A stretch of 64,000 nt of DNA from Boesenbergia rotunda (GCA_024364735.1 JAGFNQ010010061.1:1-64000), one strand, 5' to 3'. Shown: positions 48,101 through 53,271, counted from the stretch's first letter. A program made the numbers and translations. Notes: generated by a model from the letters alone, not told the origin.

Positions 48101-50393
48101 AAAGCATGGTTGCATGATAAGCACCATAAGAATAGCCTTGGGCTAAGTGGTTAACAAATGCTAACGTTCGATTTTCCATGTAAAATAGCTAAGAATAATC
48201 TTGTGCTAACAAAAAAACATACTAATTTTTCATTTTCCAAGTGGAATAACTTAACAAGTTTCCAAATTGATTTTTGTGTGTGCAGCAAGCACATTCATGA
48301 GTGTATTTGTGAATTTGTATATCTGTGAGAGAGGGAGAGGGTAGCACGCCACCTCTGCTCCTAGCAAGTAAGCCTGTACAGCAGAATGACCAAAAGGATC
48401 TATTTGCCATCCAGCACGAGGAACCTTGTTAAATTGTTTCTTGATCATCTGATGGCCAAGAGTTGTTTGATCAATCATATCAATGTAATGCACTGTGGCT
48501 TCATCATGCATACACCAGCCACCATTTCTAAAATATGATTTTAAAGAATAAGGATGCTGAGTATAATAGCTATAATCCAAATTACAGATGAGCTCAAGTA
48601 CATACACAAACTCTAACTGTCCTGAATCAACCAGTTTTCTCACTATTTCTTGAGTTTTATCACTTTGCTCTCTCCACCATCTTTGGAAAAAGGCCTACAA
48701 AATGCAAAAGACAATGAGAATTATAACCCGTCCATAAATTTGAAACATTCAAAGAAATACAAAAAAGATAGTATCAGATAAATCTAAGGTACTATTTACA
48801 ATATCCTATTTGATTGTTAAAGGCGAAACTTTAGTTTGCTTCCAATTCAATCAATCTCACGAGAACAAAAAAATCTGAATGGGGAAAGCCAGTTCTATTG
48901 CTGCACAAGGGTCATGCTGGGTCTCCAAGAACTGGTGAATACAACCTCTCCTAATTCTGAATTCTGTACACTTCATTTCTTTGTCATAGAGTTGTGAACA
49001 CCTCACTTCTTTGTCTTATGGTGATACTACAAGATGTTAAAAAAATCACTATAAAACAAAACTGTAACCTCATTCTACCTAATTAATCAAACCAATTAAA
49101 CTAATCTGTCGAATATATCCTCAACTTATTGACATGTGTAGTGCATGCAATAGAGAAACCTATTTGCACACAAGAGAGAAATTGTGCCAAGTTTTAATTT
49201 CTTTTTTGAAATTATGGAGTAAAATATAATATTCTAAACTATATGAGTTAAATTTAAAAAAAAAAGTGGGTAACCACGGGCTTAAATGAAATTTTCTTTA
49301 AAAAATATTGTATAATAGTATTATTTATCATTAATGAGATAATCATTACATGGTTATATATAGGCTCGTGATAAAACTCAAACAATGTGCTAGACCTACC
49401 TAGGTATTTCCAAATCTTTGATCTTAAATCATTTAAATATGGATTCTCTTTGTAGACATGGATAGGCTTCTGTCAAAATCACAATGTATCAGCTATTATA
49501 TTCCTTTTTTACTTTGCTTGTATTTGTTATGTTATTAAGTTACAGCTTGTTCTCAATTGATTGCACATATGAATATTTCTGCCACTAGAGACTGAGATCG
49601 ACATCATGTGACTTTAGAATGATGTGATTTTGATTTCTCCATACACTATGGAGGATGATTTGAGATCTTGAATTAAGTCATCTACCTTATTGGAGTTCAT
49701 CGGACAAGTGATTTCACAACAGTCTTGATCCCAACAACTAATGCTAGAAAAGCCTCAACCTTACAGTTGATGTTAGAATTAAGTAATAAATACATTATTT
49801 ATGTTTTTAAAAATATAAAACAATTGAAACCAACAGAGACAACTTGAATTGACCAAATGCTATAAGCAATCTCAGCAAGCTGACCCCCACAAACTCGATC
49901 ATCTAATTCATGAATGCTTAAGTAAGCATGTTCCTAATGCAAAGAGCAAGAGCCCATAATTATCATTCGAGTTCGACACACTTCATGTGAGTTAGCATCA
50001 GACGTAGAATGTAAAGCAAACCTGCTCAACAAAGATAAATTTCCTATTCGGATCCTTGAGCAAAGAACCGACCACCGAGTCCAGCACATTTATAACACAA
50101 GCGCCCTTTAAAAATGGGGGGGGAAAGGAAACAAAAAATCAGCGCATAATCACTGAGAATATTAAAAAAAAAACACATTAAGACAGCACCTGGATGCTAT
50201 TGTTCGAGCCAACGAAGTACTGATCGACCGTCTTGAGCCAACCGACGTCATCATGGGAGTGCGGCACAAGGTGCACGTTGATCTTCCCCGCCACGATCCC
50301 ACCGCTGGTGTTGTACTGAATGTACTTTCCCCGAGCGGATCCGGCAAGAGAAAGGATGACCAAGGAGGCACAAAGAAACGCCGGCGAAGGCAT
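207..50393 (-). CDS. GH38 alpha-mannosidase (lysosomal/vacuolar type), 22 exons in window, 3' end missing
   Basis: This enzyme removes alpha-linked mannose from N-glycans and acts in the vacuole/secretory route. I built it from 22 exons with GT..AG borders whose phases agree; their lengths sum to 2310 bp, or 770 codons without a stop. Exons, 5' to 3': 50393-50190, 50105-50022, 48694-48606, 48527-48353, 46170-46051, 45981-45892, 45814-45743, 45561-45448, 41785-41685, 41089-40996, 40915-40748, 40654-40571, 37714-37649, 37500-37444, 33855-33636, 8135-7999, 6561-6493, 6409-6350, 6261-6190, 1555-1508, 1400-1281, 272-207. Family hallmarks are HSHDDVGW (residues 45-52, zinc), FARIDYQDR with nucleophile Asp196, MGDDFKY with the likely acid/base Asp294, and QHHDAVTG (zinc His, about 411-412). 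Plant relatives are about 1000 residues long, so roughly 250 lie left of the window. The introns are packed with transposons, yet the reading frame is intact. Exon borders come from sequence alone, without cDNA. Confidence 0.95.
1556..2361. other. Left part of mannosidase intron 19, no gene seen
   Basis: This AT-rich intron sequence has a pyrimidine-rich patch at about 2090-2180. I see no exon, RNA gene or element border here. Confidence 0.5.
2362..2438. repeat. Compound microsatellite (TA)n(GA)n
   Basis: About 33 bases of TA repeats are followed by about 44 bases of GA repeats. The tract sits just left of the LINE and may be part of its target or 5' border, since a second (TA)n tract marks the other end. 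Confidence 0.9.
4770..4799. repeat. Poly(C) tract
   Basis: Near-pure run of C, with one T at 4792, inside the LINE just downstream of YADD. It may be a true expansion or a sequencing/assembly length artefact. Confidence 0.85.
5051..5317 (+). mobile_element. 5'-truncated LINE tail nested in the LINE, with target duplication
   Basis: This insert of about 267 bp ends in poly(A) after a hairpin-forming 3' UTR (GATACTAGAGGG ... CCCTCTAGTATT). It is flanked by near-identical copies of AAGATGGCTTGGGATTT at 5034-5050 and 5318-5334 (one mismatch). That is the pattern of target-primed reverse transcription. Removing it restores the outer LINE reading into its zinc-binding region. Confidence 0.8.
6146..6182. 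repeat. (TA)n microsatellite next to exon 19 donor
   Basis: About 37 bases of TA repeats between the LINE 3' end and the splice donor of mannosidase exon 19 (donor at 6188-6189). Confidence 0.9.
6190..8135 (-). CDS. Alpha-mannosidase exons 16-19
   Basis: Exons 8135-7999, 6561-6493, 6409-6350 and 6261-6190 encode residues from about 580 to 692. They include ENETIEIGPGPFKLQF, QSFLWYEASNGDEADGQ, SGAYIFRPNGAPPVPSS and VIRGPLVDEVHQQF, all typical of the plant C-terminal region. The exon 19 donor at 6189 lies only seven bases from a (TA)n tract that marks the end of a LINE. Confidence 0.93.
7102..7290 (+). mobile_element. tRNA-derived SINE, Au-like
   Basis: It starts GGGGAGCTTTGGTGCAACGG, closely like the head of plant Au-type SINEs. 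An A box (GGTGCAACGG, 7112-7121) and a B box (GGTTTGAATCG, 7153-7163) stand about 40 bp apart, as in an RNA polymerase III promoter, followed by a unique body with GACCCTTCCCC. The 3' border and target duplication are not clear. It lies in mannosidase intron 16. Confidence 0.75.
8136..8739. other. Left flank of mannosidase intron 15, no gene seen
   Basis: Ordinary AT-rich intron sequence between exon 16 and the target duplication of element D. No exon or element border is recognised. Confidence 0.5.
8745..9663 (-). repeat. Element D left (3') LTR
   Basis: The LTR is 919 bp and ends CA at 9663. It carries several copies of a GAGGCGCCTC-type palindrome, for example CTGAGGCGCCTCAG at 9093-9106, and a minus-strand TATA (GGGCTATAAATAGG) at 9047-9060. 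The (reverse) polypurine tract ATCTCCCCCTTTT starts at 9664, and a second CTCCCCCTTT copy lies at 9801-9810. Confidence 0.85.
9664..10434. other. Element D 3' non-coding region, no pol
   Basis: AT-rich sequence between the end of gag and the 3' LTR (minus sense). Apart from polypurine-like tracts at 9664-9678 and 9801-9810 it has no coding potential; the whole pol gene is absent. Confidence 0.6.
10435..11535 (-). pseudogene. Element D gag remnant
   Basis: The open C-terminal part (10857-10435) contains the zinc knuckle CYNYQEEGHIRDNC, in which the second Cys has become Tyr, followed by an acidic tail. The N-terminal half (about 11535-10900) reads as copia gag in pieces: FAMWKYRMEVYFKTKF, then EFLELHEGTSEAKLARRD, then MEGETVTQLHAKIKELITRL. 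Several frame changes and stops separate them. It was a nucleocapsid/capsid precursor and is non-functional now. Confidence 0.75.
11552..12409 (+). repeat. Element B 5' LTR
   Basis: The LTR is 858 bp, TGTTGAGGC ... GATCTAACA. A near-31-bp perfect palindrome lies at 11986-12016: the arm CCAGTCGACTGCCCC, one A, then its reverse complement. Another CAGTCGACTG copy is nearby. A TATA box (CTTATAAAAAGGGG) follows at about 12053-12066. Downstream, the sequence ends in the usual CACCCCCCTCTAG motif. Confidence 0.92.
12412..12423 (+). promoter_or_regulatory. Element B primer-binding site
   Basis: TGGTATCAGAGC, complementary to the 3' end of initiator tRNA-Met, lies two bases after the 5' LTR, as is usual for copia elements. 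Confidence 0.9.
12469..14088 (+). CDS. Element B gag polyprotein
   Basis: The ORF is 539 codons from ATG 12469 to TGA 14086-14088. The N-terminal third is a copia-type gag/UBN2 region with FDGNDFAYWKGRIQYYL. It is followed by a zinc knuckle CYNCHQEGHTKNEC near residues 284-297 (C-x2-C-x4-H-x4-C intact). Then come a Lys-rich stretch, Ser/Glu-rich tracts and a coiled coil (about residues 400-470). Large gag proteins with a coiled coil are known in Sireviruses. The protein forms the virus-like particle and packages RNA. It is intact, unlike pol. Confidence 0.9.
   Translation: MAFQEGYNTARPLFFDGNDFAYWKGRIQYYLMNDIENWISVADGFDAPVDDRGESLPMRTWSKEVMKKAQANSKATTTLQCGLSKEQLNKVGSLKSAKELWEKLVELNEGSNESSRAKKDLLVAQLQSLSMKTNETVSQLHGRVKEIINELHVIGEKVENRDLVRYVLQAFPRTTLWASMVDAYKVSRDLSLVKLDDLFCEFELHEQANVSSKEKGIAFVAEKEKKKVIYSSSSDSEESSASMDSDQEAFMVRKMRRAFKSFSNKSYARKGSKNKSKAKDIICYNCHQEGHTKNECHQLKRRKEKKEEKKRGDKKRLKGKEKSATNLKATWDDPSFSEEEEEQVSHCALMGVDHMESSDDERSSSSEEESGSSSSSSSSESEASVSEVYSLSSSTLVKIISSTNIDLARARRKIKDLKDEIVMLRVESTKLKEDLHAFSTMSHDTCFENENKKLRKKVEDLTKALRKFQVGSSNLDMIINSQRAVYNKAGLGYRPKTKEVAFVSLMGRNGASRRQGVKGKIKKAWIPKKFLNDACGTKI
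14122..17206 (+). pseudogene. Element B pol (protease, integrase, RT, RNase H), damaged
   Basis: Protease has DSGCSRHMTG at about 14152. After a one-base shift near 14320 a long frame (14322-16712) gives the GAG-pre-integrase region (LWHRRLGH), the integrase core (DDFSR, SDHGGEF, TPQQNGVVERRN) and reverse transcriptase (KARLVARGF, MDVKSAFLNG, YVDDIIFG near 16260). RNase H is broken around 16712-16925, then reads to 17206 (RTKHIEVKHHFIRDHV, LADIFTKPLP). Pol is in the same frame as gag, separated by TGA at 14086 and TAG at 14119. Because of these lesions the element cannot make an intact pol. Confidence 0.9.
17207..17783. other. Element B region between pol and element C
   Basis: Non-coding 3' part of B. 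It ends in GGTGTC at the insertion point of C; on the other side of C the sequence resumes as GTGTCAAAGGGGGAGAA. Confidence 0.7.
17784..17908 (-). repeat. Element C left (3') LTR
   Basis: A 125-bp copy, starting TGTTGTATAAG and ending CTCACAACA. The reverse polypurine tract CTCCCCCTCAAG follows. Confidence 0.9.
17944..18706 (-). pseudogene. Element C RNase H
   Basis: It continues in the RT frame from 18706 (LYLSMTRSDITYVVS, YSDADWAGSRDDRRSTSGYC, SSAEAEYRAM) to a frameshift near 18180. It then ends with RLYCDNKAAINIANNP, RTKHIEIDRHFI and QLADMFTKAI. These are the RNase H catalytic blocks of copia elements. Confidence 0.88.
18743..20779 (-). pseudogene. Element C integrase and reverse transcriptase
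   Basis: After the interruption by E, pol resumes with GAG-pre-integrase (LGHLSFRSLN, CEVCQLSK) and the integrase core (HSDVWGPSPVPSLDGYRYF, FIDDYTH, then TPQQNG and AERKNRHILETAR). The reverse transcriptase follows (KARLVAKGFTQTYRVDYLET, LDVKNAFLND, LVYVDDMIITG). All segments are in one frame, with stops at about 20435, 20260 and 18743 where Trp or Arg codons are expected. This suggests simple point mutations. Confidence 0.88.
20785..21741 (-). repeat. Element E left (3') LTR
   Basis: A 957-bp copy beginning TGAAAGATCGATGTAGGCG and ending GCCCCAACA. It holds CAGTCGACTG palindromes (21150-21270) and, in minus sense, a TATTTAAA box at about 21113-21125. A reverse polypurine tract (ATCTCCTCCTTTTTT) follows at 21742. 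Confidence 0.92.
21742..22929. other. Element E 3' non-coding region with polypurine tracts
   Basis: Between the extra ORF and the 3' LTR (minus sense) are three reverse polypurine tracts at 21742-21757, 21844-21853 and 21961-21971. Another palindromic motif CAGTCGACTGCCCC lies at 22086. No ORF is credible. Confidence 0.65.
22930..24015 (-). pseudogene. Extra ORF of element E, plant transposon-associated domain (EFYANL type)
   Basis: It starts MTTKRTRGESS at 24015. After a frame change near 23960 it reads RFRSLECKKRFEDNEFV, LCTEFYANL and VAGVTVPFSVMSLASFLDC. Another frame change near 23610 leads to VVECILPIVTKGRAKI, and a third near 23343 leads to YMPFCHLLTEFFYSRF, then an acidic coiled coil and a stop at 22930. 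The EFYANL and VPFS blocks recall the putative plant transposon protein family (Pfam PF20167, by memory). It occupies the place where an env-like ORF sits in some Sireviruses, but I see no signal peptide or membrane segment. Function unknown; at least three frameshifts, or unrecognised introns, are needed. Confidence 0.6.
24016..24917. other. Element E internal spacer
   Basis: Non-coding stretch between gag and the extra ORF. At 24390-24495 it repeats CAGGTGACTGCC-type motifs resembling the palindromic modules of the LTRs, which suggests an internal copy of LTR regulatory DNA. Confidence 0.5.
24918..26513 (-). CDS. Element E gag
   Basis: The ORF is 531 codons from ATG 26513. The N terminus (PPSYEHRNFDYWRDRMKNWL) is Sirevirus-like and matches the gag start of element G at 62185. 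Zinc knuckles are CFGCNKKGHYKDKC (intact) and a second, YFTCGELGHYHTKC, whose first Cys appears to be Tyr. Ser/Glu-rich stretches and a leucine/lysine coiled coil (KVRMLEKENQVLRAKLDKL) follow. The ORF ends HDQWISGGFLLGV. In autonomous relatives the DQW block leads into the protease motif DSGCSRHMTG, so pol has been lost exactly at the gag-protease border. Confidence 0.88.
   Translation of the reverse strand: MEDKLGDDINSPPSYEHRNFDYWRDRMKNWLGMDWECRMIIEDPFEIPKDKHGKKLRPRHWTSEQQEQARANEKVINILINILPNHVLSGVEKYSNACELWNKLEELHKNPSQAQVVEASKEVSSVVQEDQNEKLSVSSSEEPSTSSREEELVSRVEGEERPSSSQEQETTSTSTKVKSKEHIVCFGCNKKGHYKDKCHLSKKEVISKPKTLQDKSNMGCRNEEVQNKRKRIRYFTCGELGHYHTKCPRSKKLMKMEHLRKWEKGERNRSIHQGGAPRVRKVSSNSIYASNFTMNAHNACLNDRINSNCLPMHVFGFKYHDRDRNNFVCQNTKNFTIHDKSRNSSNKDQGISSKKGRNMSRKIGRPRDDLIRSSDPKVRMLEKENQVLRAKLDKLERNLGRVIKGSKGLNVIHKDQPPRNGRLGVVYQPRRAKVNKMSYSRMPFVYDREKTNNGKENPFKEKKKELTKGKVWKMKRGVVEGQEAPEEHRCGLAFVEELPKEIIRARSSRESSGSKNGVHDQWISGGFLLGV
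26575..26586 (-). promoter_or_regulatory. Element E primer-binding site
   Basis: The minus strand reads TTGGTATCAGAGCG immediately after the 5' LTR, the tRNA-Met complement used by B and C too. Confidence 0.88.
26588..27546 (-). repeat. Element E right (5') LTR
   Basis: A 959-bp copy of 20785-21741. A G-run length difference and scattered transitions are visible. The ORF seen within each copy is part of the LTR, not a gene. Confidence 0.92.
27793..28961 (-). pseudogene. Element C gag and protease start
   Basis: ATG 28961 opens a gag of the copia UBN2 type (NYASWAVAVELYVEGHDKLD, DMWRTLEQMYGRKHDMLRTY). The frame breaks near 28460 and resumes from 28395 to 27793. The latter part has a zinc knuckle CRQCKRSNHDSDFC and the protease active site WVIDSGATDHMT. 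Further pol sequence (SALHVPSISLNLLSVSSIT) runs on to the E insertion at 27551. Confidence 0.85.
28962..29700. other. Element C leader, GC-rich
   Basis: About 740 bp between primer site and gag. It is strongly purine-rich on the plus strand (GAAGAAG, GGAGAGGAG), so long ORFs appear in many frames; none resembles a protein. It is the untranslated leader. Confidence 0.6.
29701..29712 (-). promoter_or_regulatory. Element C primer-binding site
   Basis: The minus strand reads TGGTATCAGAGC directly after the 5' LTR, complementary to tRNA-Met. Confidence 0.9.
29713..29836 (-). repeat. Element C right (5') LTR
   Basis: A 124-bp copy of 17784-17908 with very few differences (one in the first ten bases, a missing A and an A-to-G near 29805). 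Confidence 0.9.
29842..30213 (+). promoter_or_regulatory. Element B 3' region with repeated polypurine tracts
   Basis: There are four G/A-rich tracts: 29842-29853 (AAAGGGGGAGAA), 29961-29970 (TAAGGGGGAG), 30091-30100 (TAAGGGGGAG) and 30200-30213 directly before the 3' LTR. Multiple polypurine tracts are a reported Sirevirus trait; the last one should prime plus-strand synthesis. Confidence 0.75.
30214..31129 (+). repeat. Element B 3' LTR
   Basis: It is 916 bp, longer than the 5' copy. It has an extra unit of about 70 bp around 30660-30735 containing a second palindrome (arms CCAGTCGGCTGCCCC / GGGGCAGTCGACTGG), and lacks a short stretch near 30370. Otherwise it is nearly the same, with a handful of base changes. 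Confidence 0.9.
31135..31682 (-). repeat. Element D right (5') LTR, interrupted and truncated
   Basis: It aligns with 9131-9663 of the left LTR, including GATAAGATTTTATCCAC at the start and GGACCTAACTTGACTTGG near the end. Substitutions are numerous. The break at 31134 is exactly the AGTTG duplication made by element B. Confidence 0.85.
31688..33635. other. Right flank of mannosidase intron 15
   Basis: AT-rich intron sequence with an 83-codon plus-strand ORF (32948-33199) that I do not recognise. No exon or clear element border is seen. Confidence 0.45.
33636..37714 (-). CDS. Alpha-mannosidase exons 13-15: start of C-terminal beta domains
   Basis: Exons 37714-37649 (CNLLNISYCP), 37500-37444 (VVVAYNPLGWYQTDFV) and 33855-33636 (73 codons plus one base, ending FISKDSQK) encode residues 466 to about 580. 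They belong to the Glyco_hydro_38C/beta-sandwich part. Exon 15 ends with a single G that is completed by AA of exon 16, 25.5 kb away across the retrotransposon nest. Confidence 0.92.
34775..35278. mobile_element. hAT-type MITE with 8-bp target duplication
   Basis: A 504-bp element starting TAGGAGTGTCAAAAATGAAT and ending, in reverse complement, TAGGGGTTGTATTCTTGGGT. It is flanked on both sides by ATTGAAAT (34767-34774 and 35279-35286). The subterminal parts are GGGTCGGGTT-rich repeats in opposite orientation. The 8-bp duplication and TAGGG ends fit non-autonomous hAT elements. It lies in mannosidase intron 14. Confidence 0.85.
35489..36120 (-). mobile_element. Copia 3' fragment: RNase H, polypurine tract and partial LTR
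   Basis: The minus strand reads decayed RNase H: SDTRRSTT near 36090, then SKSSTEFEYRVMSQACAEIHW, LHADNTSAIHISANPV and RTKHIEIDCHFIREAY. These are followed by a purine tract (AAGGGGAGATGTCA) and about 185 bp of a probable LTR (35489-35672). The 5' part of the element is missing. Confidence 0.75.
36240..36440 (+). mobile_element. RTE-like LINE tail ending in TTG repeats
   Basis: The end AGGATCCATATAGCCGACCT ... TTCGTTGTTGTAGTTGTAG resembles the conserved 3' terminus of plant RTE/BovB-like LINEs, which end in (TTG)n. The left border is a guess. Confidence 0.5.
37925..37975 (-). mobile_element. RTE-like LINE tail, short minus-strand copy
   Basis: AACAACAACTAAGCCGTGTT followed by CCACTAAGTGAGGTCGGCT is the reverse complement of the same 3' terminus seen at 36380-36440. 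Only the last 40-50 bp are present. Confidence 0.55.
38033..38143 (+). repeat. Short copia LTR with primer-binding site
   Basis: A 111-bp TGTTGTGGG ... CCTTCACA unit followed at 38144 by TGGTATCGGAGTGG, a one-mismatch tRNA-Met primer site. The internal part is interrupted 18 bp later by the solo LTR and continues from 39838 without a recognisable ORF. Confidence 0.65.
38162..39832 (+). mobile_element. Solo LTR (long gypsy-type) with target duplication
   Basis: It is 1671 bp, TGTTAGTAGGAGCCCTAGAG ... GATCCCTACA, flanked by GCTTC at 38157-38161 and 39833-39837. A TATA-like box (GTATAAAAGAG) lies at 39449-39459. No internal sequence remains, so the LTRs have recombined. The family assignment is by resemblance of the ends to long Ty3/gypsy LTRs and to the start of element H. 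Confidence 0.8.
39838..40570. other. Mannosidase intron 12, remainder
   Basis: The first part is the interior of the short-LTR copia relic. The rest is plain intron up to exon 12. No other feature. Confidence 0.45.
40571..41785 (-). CDS. Alpha-mannosidase exons 9-12: end of catalytic domain and second zinc motif
   Basis: Exons 41785-41685, 41089-40996, 40915-40748 and 40654-40571 encode residues 317-465. Recognisable blocks are YADSQNAYWTGYFTSRP, AARQIEFLAGR and IAQHHDAVTGTARQH, the last with the zinc-binding His. Exon 12, which starts AEKSVDLSLS, is poorly conserved. I found it from the required phase and the splice sites TATAG|GCTGAA and CAG|GTTAGA. The exon 11 donor GAG|GTTCAT is weak. 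Confidence 0.9.
41132..41654. mobile_element. Possible MITE with GGGTTAATTGC ends
   Basis: The left end GGGTTAATTGCAA (41135-41147) matches the reverse complement of the right end (GAGTTAATTGCCA, 41634-41646). The element is about 520 bp. The target duplication is not clear. It lies in mannosidase intron 9. Confidence 0.45.
41786..43764. other. Right part of mannosidase intron 8, no gene seen
   Basis: AT-rich intron sequence. No ORF resembles a protein and no element ends are recognised. Confidence 0.45.
43765..44945. mobile_element. Inverted-repeat element with a GC-rich island
   Basis: The ends ATTAAAATTTTAACCCGTGC (from about 43768) and, reversed, ATTAAAATCTCGACGG (to about 44942) form an imperfect terminal repeat; both ends also carry a GTGCCG/GTTTC motif. 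The left 650 bp are extremely AT-rich. From about 44515 to 44900 the sequence turns abruptly GC-rich with many CpGs. No known protein is encoded by the island. A non-autonomous DNA element with captured DNA is possible. Confidence 0.4.
45448..46170 (-). CDS. Alpha-mannosidase exons 5-8: nucleophile and acid/base region
   Basis: Exons 46170-46051, 45981-45892, 45814-45743 and 45561-45448 encode residues 185-316. They carry FARIDYQDR (Asp196, the GH38 nucleophile and zinc ligand by family analogy) and WTMGDDFKYQYAE (acid/base Asp about 294). All four exons have complete codons at both borders. The short introns here contain no recognisable insertions. Confidence 0.94.
46171..48352. other. Mannosidase intron 4
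   Basis: Intron sequence with no recognised gene. It contains the short tandem repeat at 47704-47784. Confidence 0.5.
47704..47784. repeat. Short tandem repeat, about three units
   Basis: CCCCATGACTACCTAGTT occurs three times, two copies followed by CATAATCTT; units are about 22-30 bp. Confidence 0.8.
48353..50105 (-). CDS. Alpha-mannosidase exons 2-4
   Basis: Exons 50105-50022, 48694-48606 and 48527-48353 encode residues 69-184 of the GH38 barrel, including AFFQRWWREQ, NGGWCMHDEA and GWQIDPFGHS. Exon 3 ends after GT of a split Val codon and exon 4 supplies its A, so the phases fit. The donor of exon 4 (GAG|GTGGCG) is off consensus. Intron 2 (48695-50021) holds no element I can name. Confidence 0.93.
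50190..50393 (-). CDS. Alpha-mannosidase exon 1: signal peptide and first zinc motif
   Basis: The exon has 68 codons from the ATG at 50393-50391. Residues 1-22 form a short n-region and a hydrophobic stretch (LCASLVILSLAGSA) typical of a secretory signal peptide. Then come KYIQYNTS, which contains an N-glycosylation sequon, and the zinc motif HSHDDVGWLKTVDQYF. A TTG two codons upstream is in frame, but the ATG puts the signal peptide at the very N terminus, so I prefer it. The donor is CAG|GTGCTG. Confidence 0.93.
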
Positions 50394-50660
50394 CTCCAAA
50401 CCTGCTTACGCAATTGATTCCGCGCAGCTGTTGAATCCAGCAATAAAAAGGAGATGAGGATGAGCGGCCGGCTGCCGGCAGAGTAGTAGCTTGGCCTCGG
50501 GCGGTGAAACGAATTGACCAAGAAAGGGGAGAGGACAAGGAACAGAGTCATGTCCTCTCTCTCTCCACCCGTAGTCAATTGCAATGCAACGATGAGGACC
50601 TTCTGTAGGTATTTAGGGAATGCGACAAAAATGAGTTTGTTTTATATATAAATTAAAAAA
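50394..50660 (-). promoter_or_regulatory. Presumed 5' UTR and core promoter of the mannosidase gene
   Basis: This is the sequence directly upstream of the ATG on the minus strand. A TATATAAA-type box lies at 50641-50654, about 250 bp from the start codon, after a pyrimidine-rich stretch near 50555-50572. No transcription start can be read from sequence, so the box is a weak inference. Confidence 0.35.
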
Positions 50661-50699
50661 TGTCTGCTATTTTTTTAAAATAAATAAATAAATAAATAT

Positions 50700-53271
50700 T
50701 TAGTTATCGATACCATTAAAATTATTCAAATCTCTGTATATCATCTCAGAATTGCTCGTACTGTTTGTATTTTTGAATAGAAAATTGTGAGTCAAATAGT
50801 ATTTGACAATTTAAAAAAAATGAAACGCTCAAAAATAATAATAATAAAGAGTACCTCTTAATTGTTTTTTACCTAAACTCTAAATACAATGTACAAGATT
50901 CTACTTGCAAAACGCATTTCTACACTTATATTTAAAGATTGATTTATTTTAGAATAACATTGCACCTAGGTAAAATATTATGGGTAAAATCAAAAGTATA
51001 TCCTTTATTGTGATTTTAGTAAAAAAACACTTGTTTTAAATAGAAATCTAAAATATCTTTATTTTAATATGAGAAGAAGAAAAAACTGATCAGGTTTCAT
51101 ATTTCTATTCTTCATTTATCATCAATTCACTATCAGATAACTTTAGGAAGTCCAGATGGTCACAAGAATAGTCCAACACCATGAGTAATTAGAACGCTTA
51201 ATTGCTAAGATATATAATTCGTCAATCCATTTATGACTTACCATAGCACAAGCACTAGGATGATCTTTATTTTAACCTAAGTAATTATGGTAATATAGAA
51301 TGAAATTATTTTAACTTAATTGAAATATAGGATCAAAATATTTTTTTTATTAATTTAGTTATCATTTTAACTTAATTAAAATGATTTTAAAATTATTATA
51401 ATATTATAACCATAAATAAATTTTATTATTTTTTTAATTTAGGTACCTTAGTCTTGAGTTCGATAGATGGGCTACCTTCCTCCTAGTTTACCCCTCGGGT
51501 ATATTCAAAAACACAAGTGATTTCTGATGTGACGATCCAATATTACGAGTAATTTGAGCACTATAGATATGTGATATGTGATATGGACATGTGATATGCT
51601 CTGCAGAATTAAAACCTCAGGGCATGAATGTACTATCTTATCTTTTGCGGCTACCTTGTGTGTGTGTGTGGAGGATTTGTAGCAGTAGAAGGCGATTTAC
51701 TCATCCTCAGTATTCTCGTCAATCTATCTCAAAATTAATATGGAGAAGGTAAATCACAAAAATTATTAGTCTAAACAATAACTAGCATATAAGAGAGTGA
51801 GGATTTGTGATTTGTGATATAAAGGAGAGGCTCATTGACAAAAATGATAATCTTCATCTCAGGATCCTTGAAGATAATCTTACATGTTATGAATAGTATT
51901 TTGACTTAGCAGAGACTCTTTTATCAGAAAAAAATATACCCTAGTAATTAACGAGGTTTTTGTAATCTTAGGCGACCAATCTGGCCCATAGAAATTTTCC
52001 ATCGGCCGCCAAGGTAAATTGAAAAATACTCACGACGGACGGTTCAGAAGCTCAGCGTTTCAGGATTCGCGTTCTATTTAGAGAAAAAAATTCATACAAA
52101 ATATTCTATAATTAGAGATTGAATTATGAATATCTAAATTGATAATTAATTATGATTTCGCTGCATCGTAATAATCTTGAGGATAAGAAATATACTTTAG
52201 TGGGGCATAAGTGAGGAGAGTAGAATGATAGAGAGACGAACGTCTATGATTCATGACGAAAAGTAACGGATAACACACGAGGGTTGATGATGTTAGTGGG
52301 AAGAAAAATAAATATTTGATCAAATAAATAAATGAAATTTCAAAGTACAGTCATAATTTCTACTCTGACTAACCCAAACCAAGTGGGCCGGGTCCACCAT
52401 TCCTCTCCAAAGGTTAGGACCCATGTTAGACACATCGGACGTTATCTAACTAAACGGCGAACTAAAAACTATGAAATTCTCAGAAGGCCTATTAAATTTT
52501 AAAAAGATTATATTTACTTTTTATTTTACCTCTCTCATTGACTATTAACATTCAAACAATAATATTTTTATGATGCTGAATATTAAAAAACAACGAAAAT
52601 GCAACATCATAATGTTGATGTTAAATTCAATATCATTGTGATATTGATCTTTCAATACAATTTCATATCTTCATGAAATTGATTAATAATTAATATATAA
52701 ATATTATGATCATAAAATCTAAGGATCAAAATCTGACAAAATCAGTATACTCGTTTTCTCCACGTACTAACTACAGCATCCAGACTAATAGTTTTCGTGA
52801 TTTACCTTCTCTGTATTATCTCAAAGATGGGTTGATGGGGATATTAGAAACGAATGAATTATTTTTTTACCATCCTAATACAACATCATATTCTTGGGAT
52901 TACGGTACAGTAAAAAAAAATTTAAATTATTATTTAGATATTTATAATTTACTTCTAACTGGGACGTATTTGAAAGATTTTTTGTTTGAATGAGATGCAC
53001 AACATCTAACTTTTAGATGCTCCGTTACTAAGGCTTCCAGATTTTCTCTTTAGGCTAGTGGAAAATTTACGTAAAATTAGATCGAATTCGATGTTATCTG
53101 TTTTATCAAAACATTTTTATGTAATATCATAATAATTGACCGACAAAATAAAATAAATAATAAAAATGTATTTTAAAGAATATAAAAATTAAATACACCT
53201 TTGAAATTTTACAATTTTAATTGCACGTCTTGATCAATTGTTGCTAAACTTTAACGTACAAGTGGTGCAAA

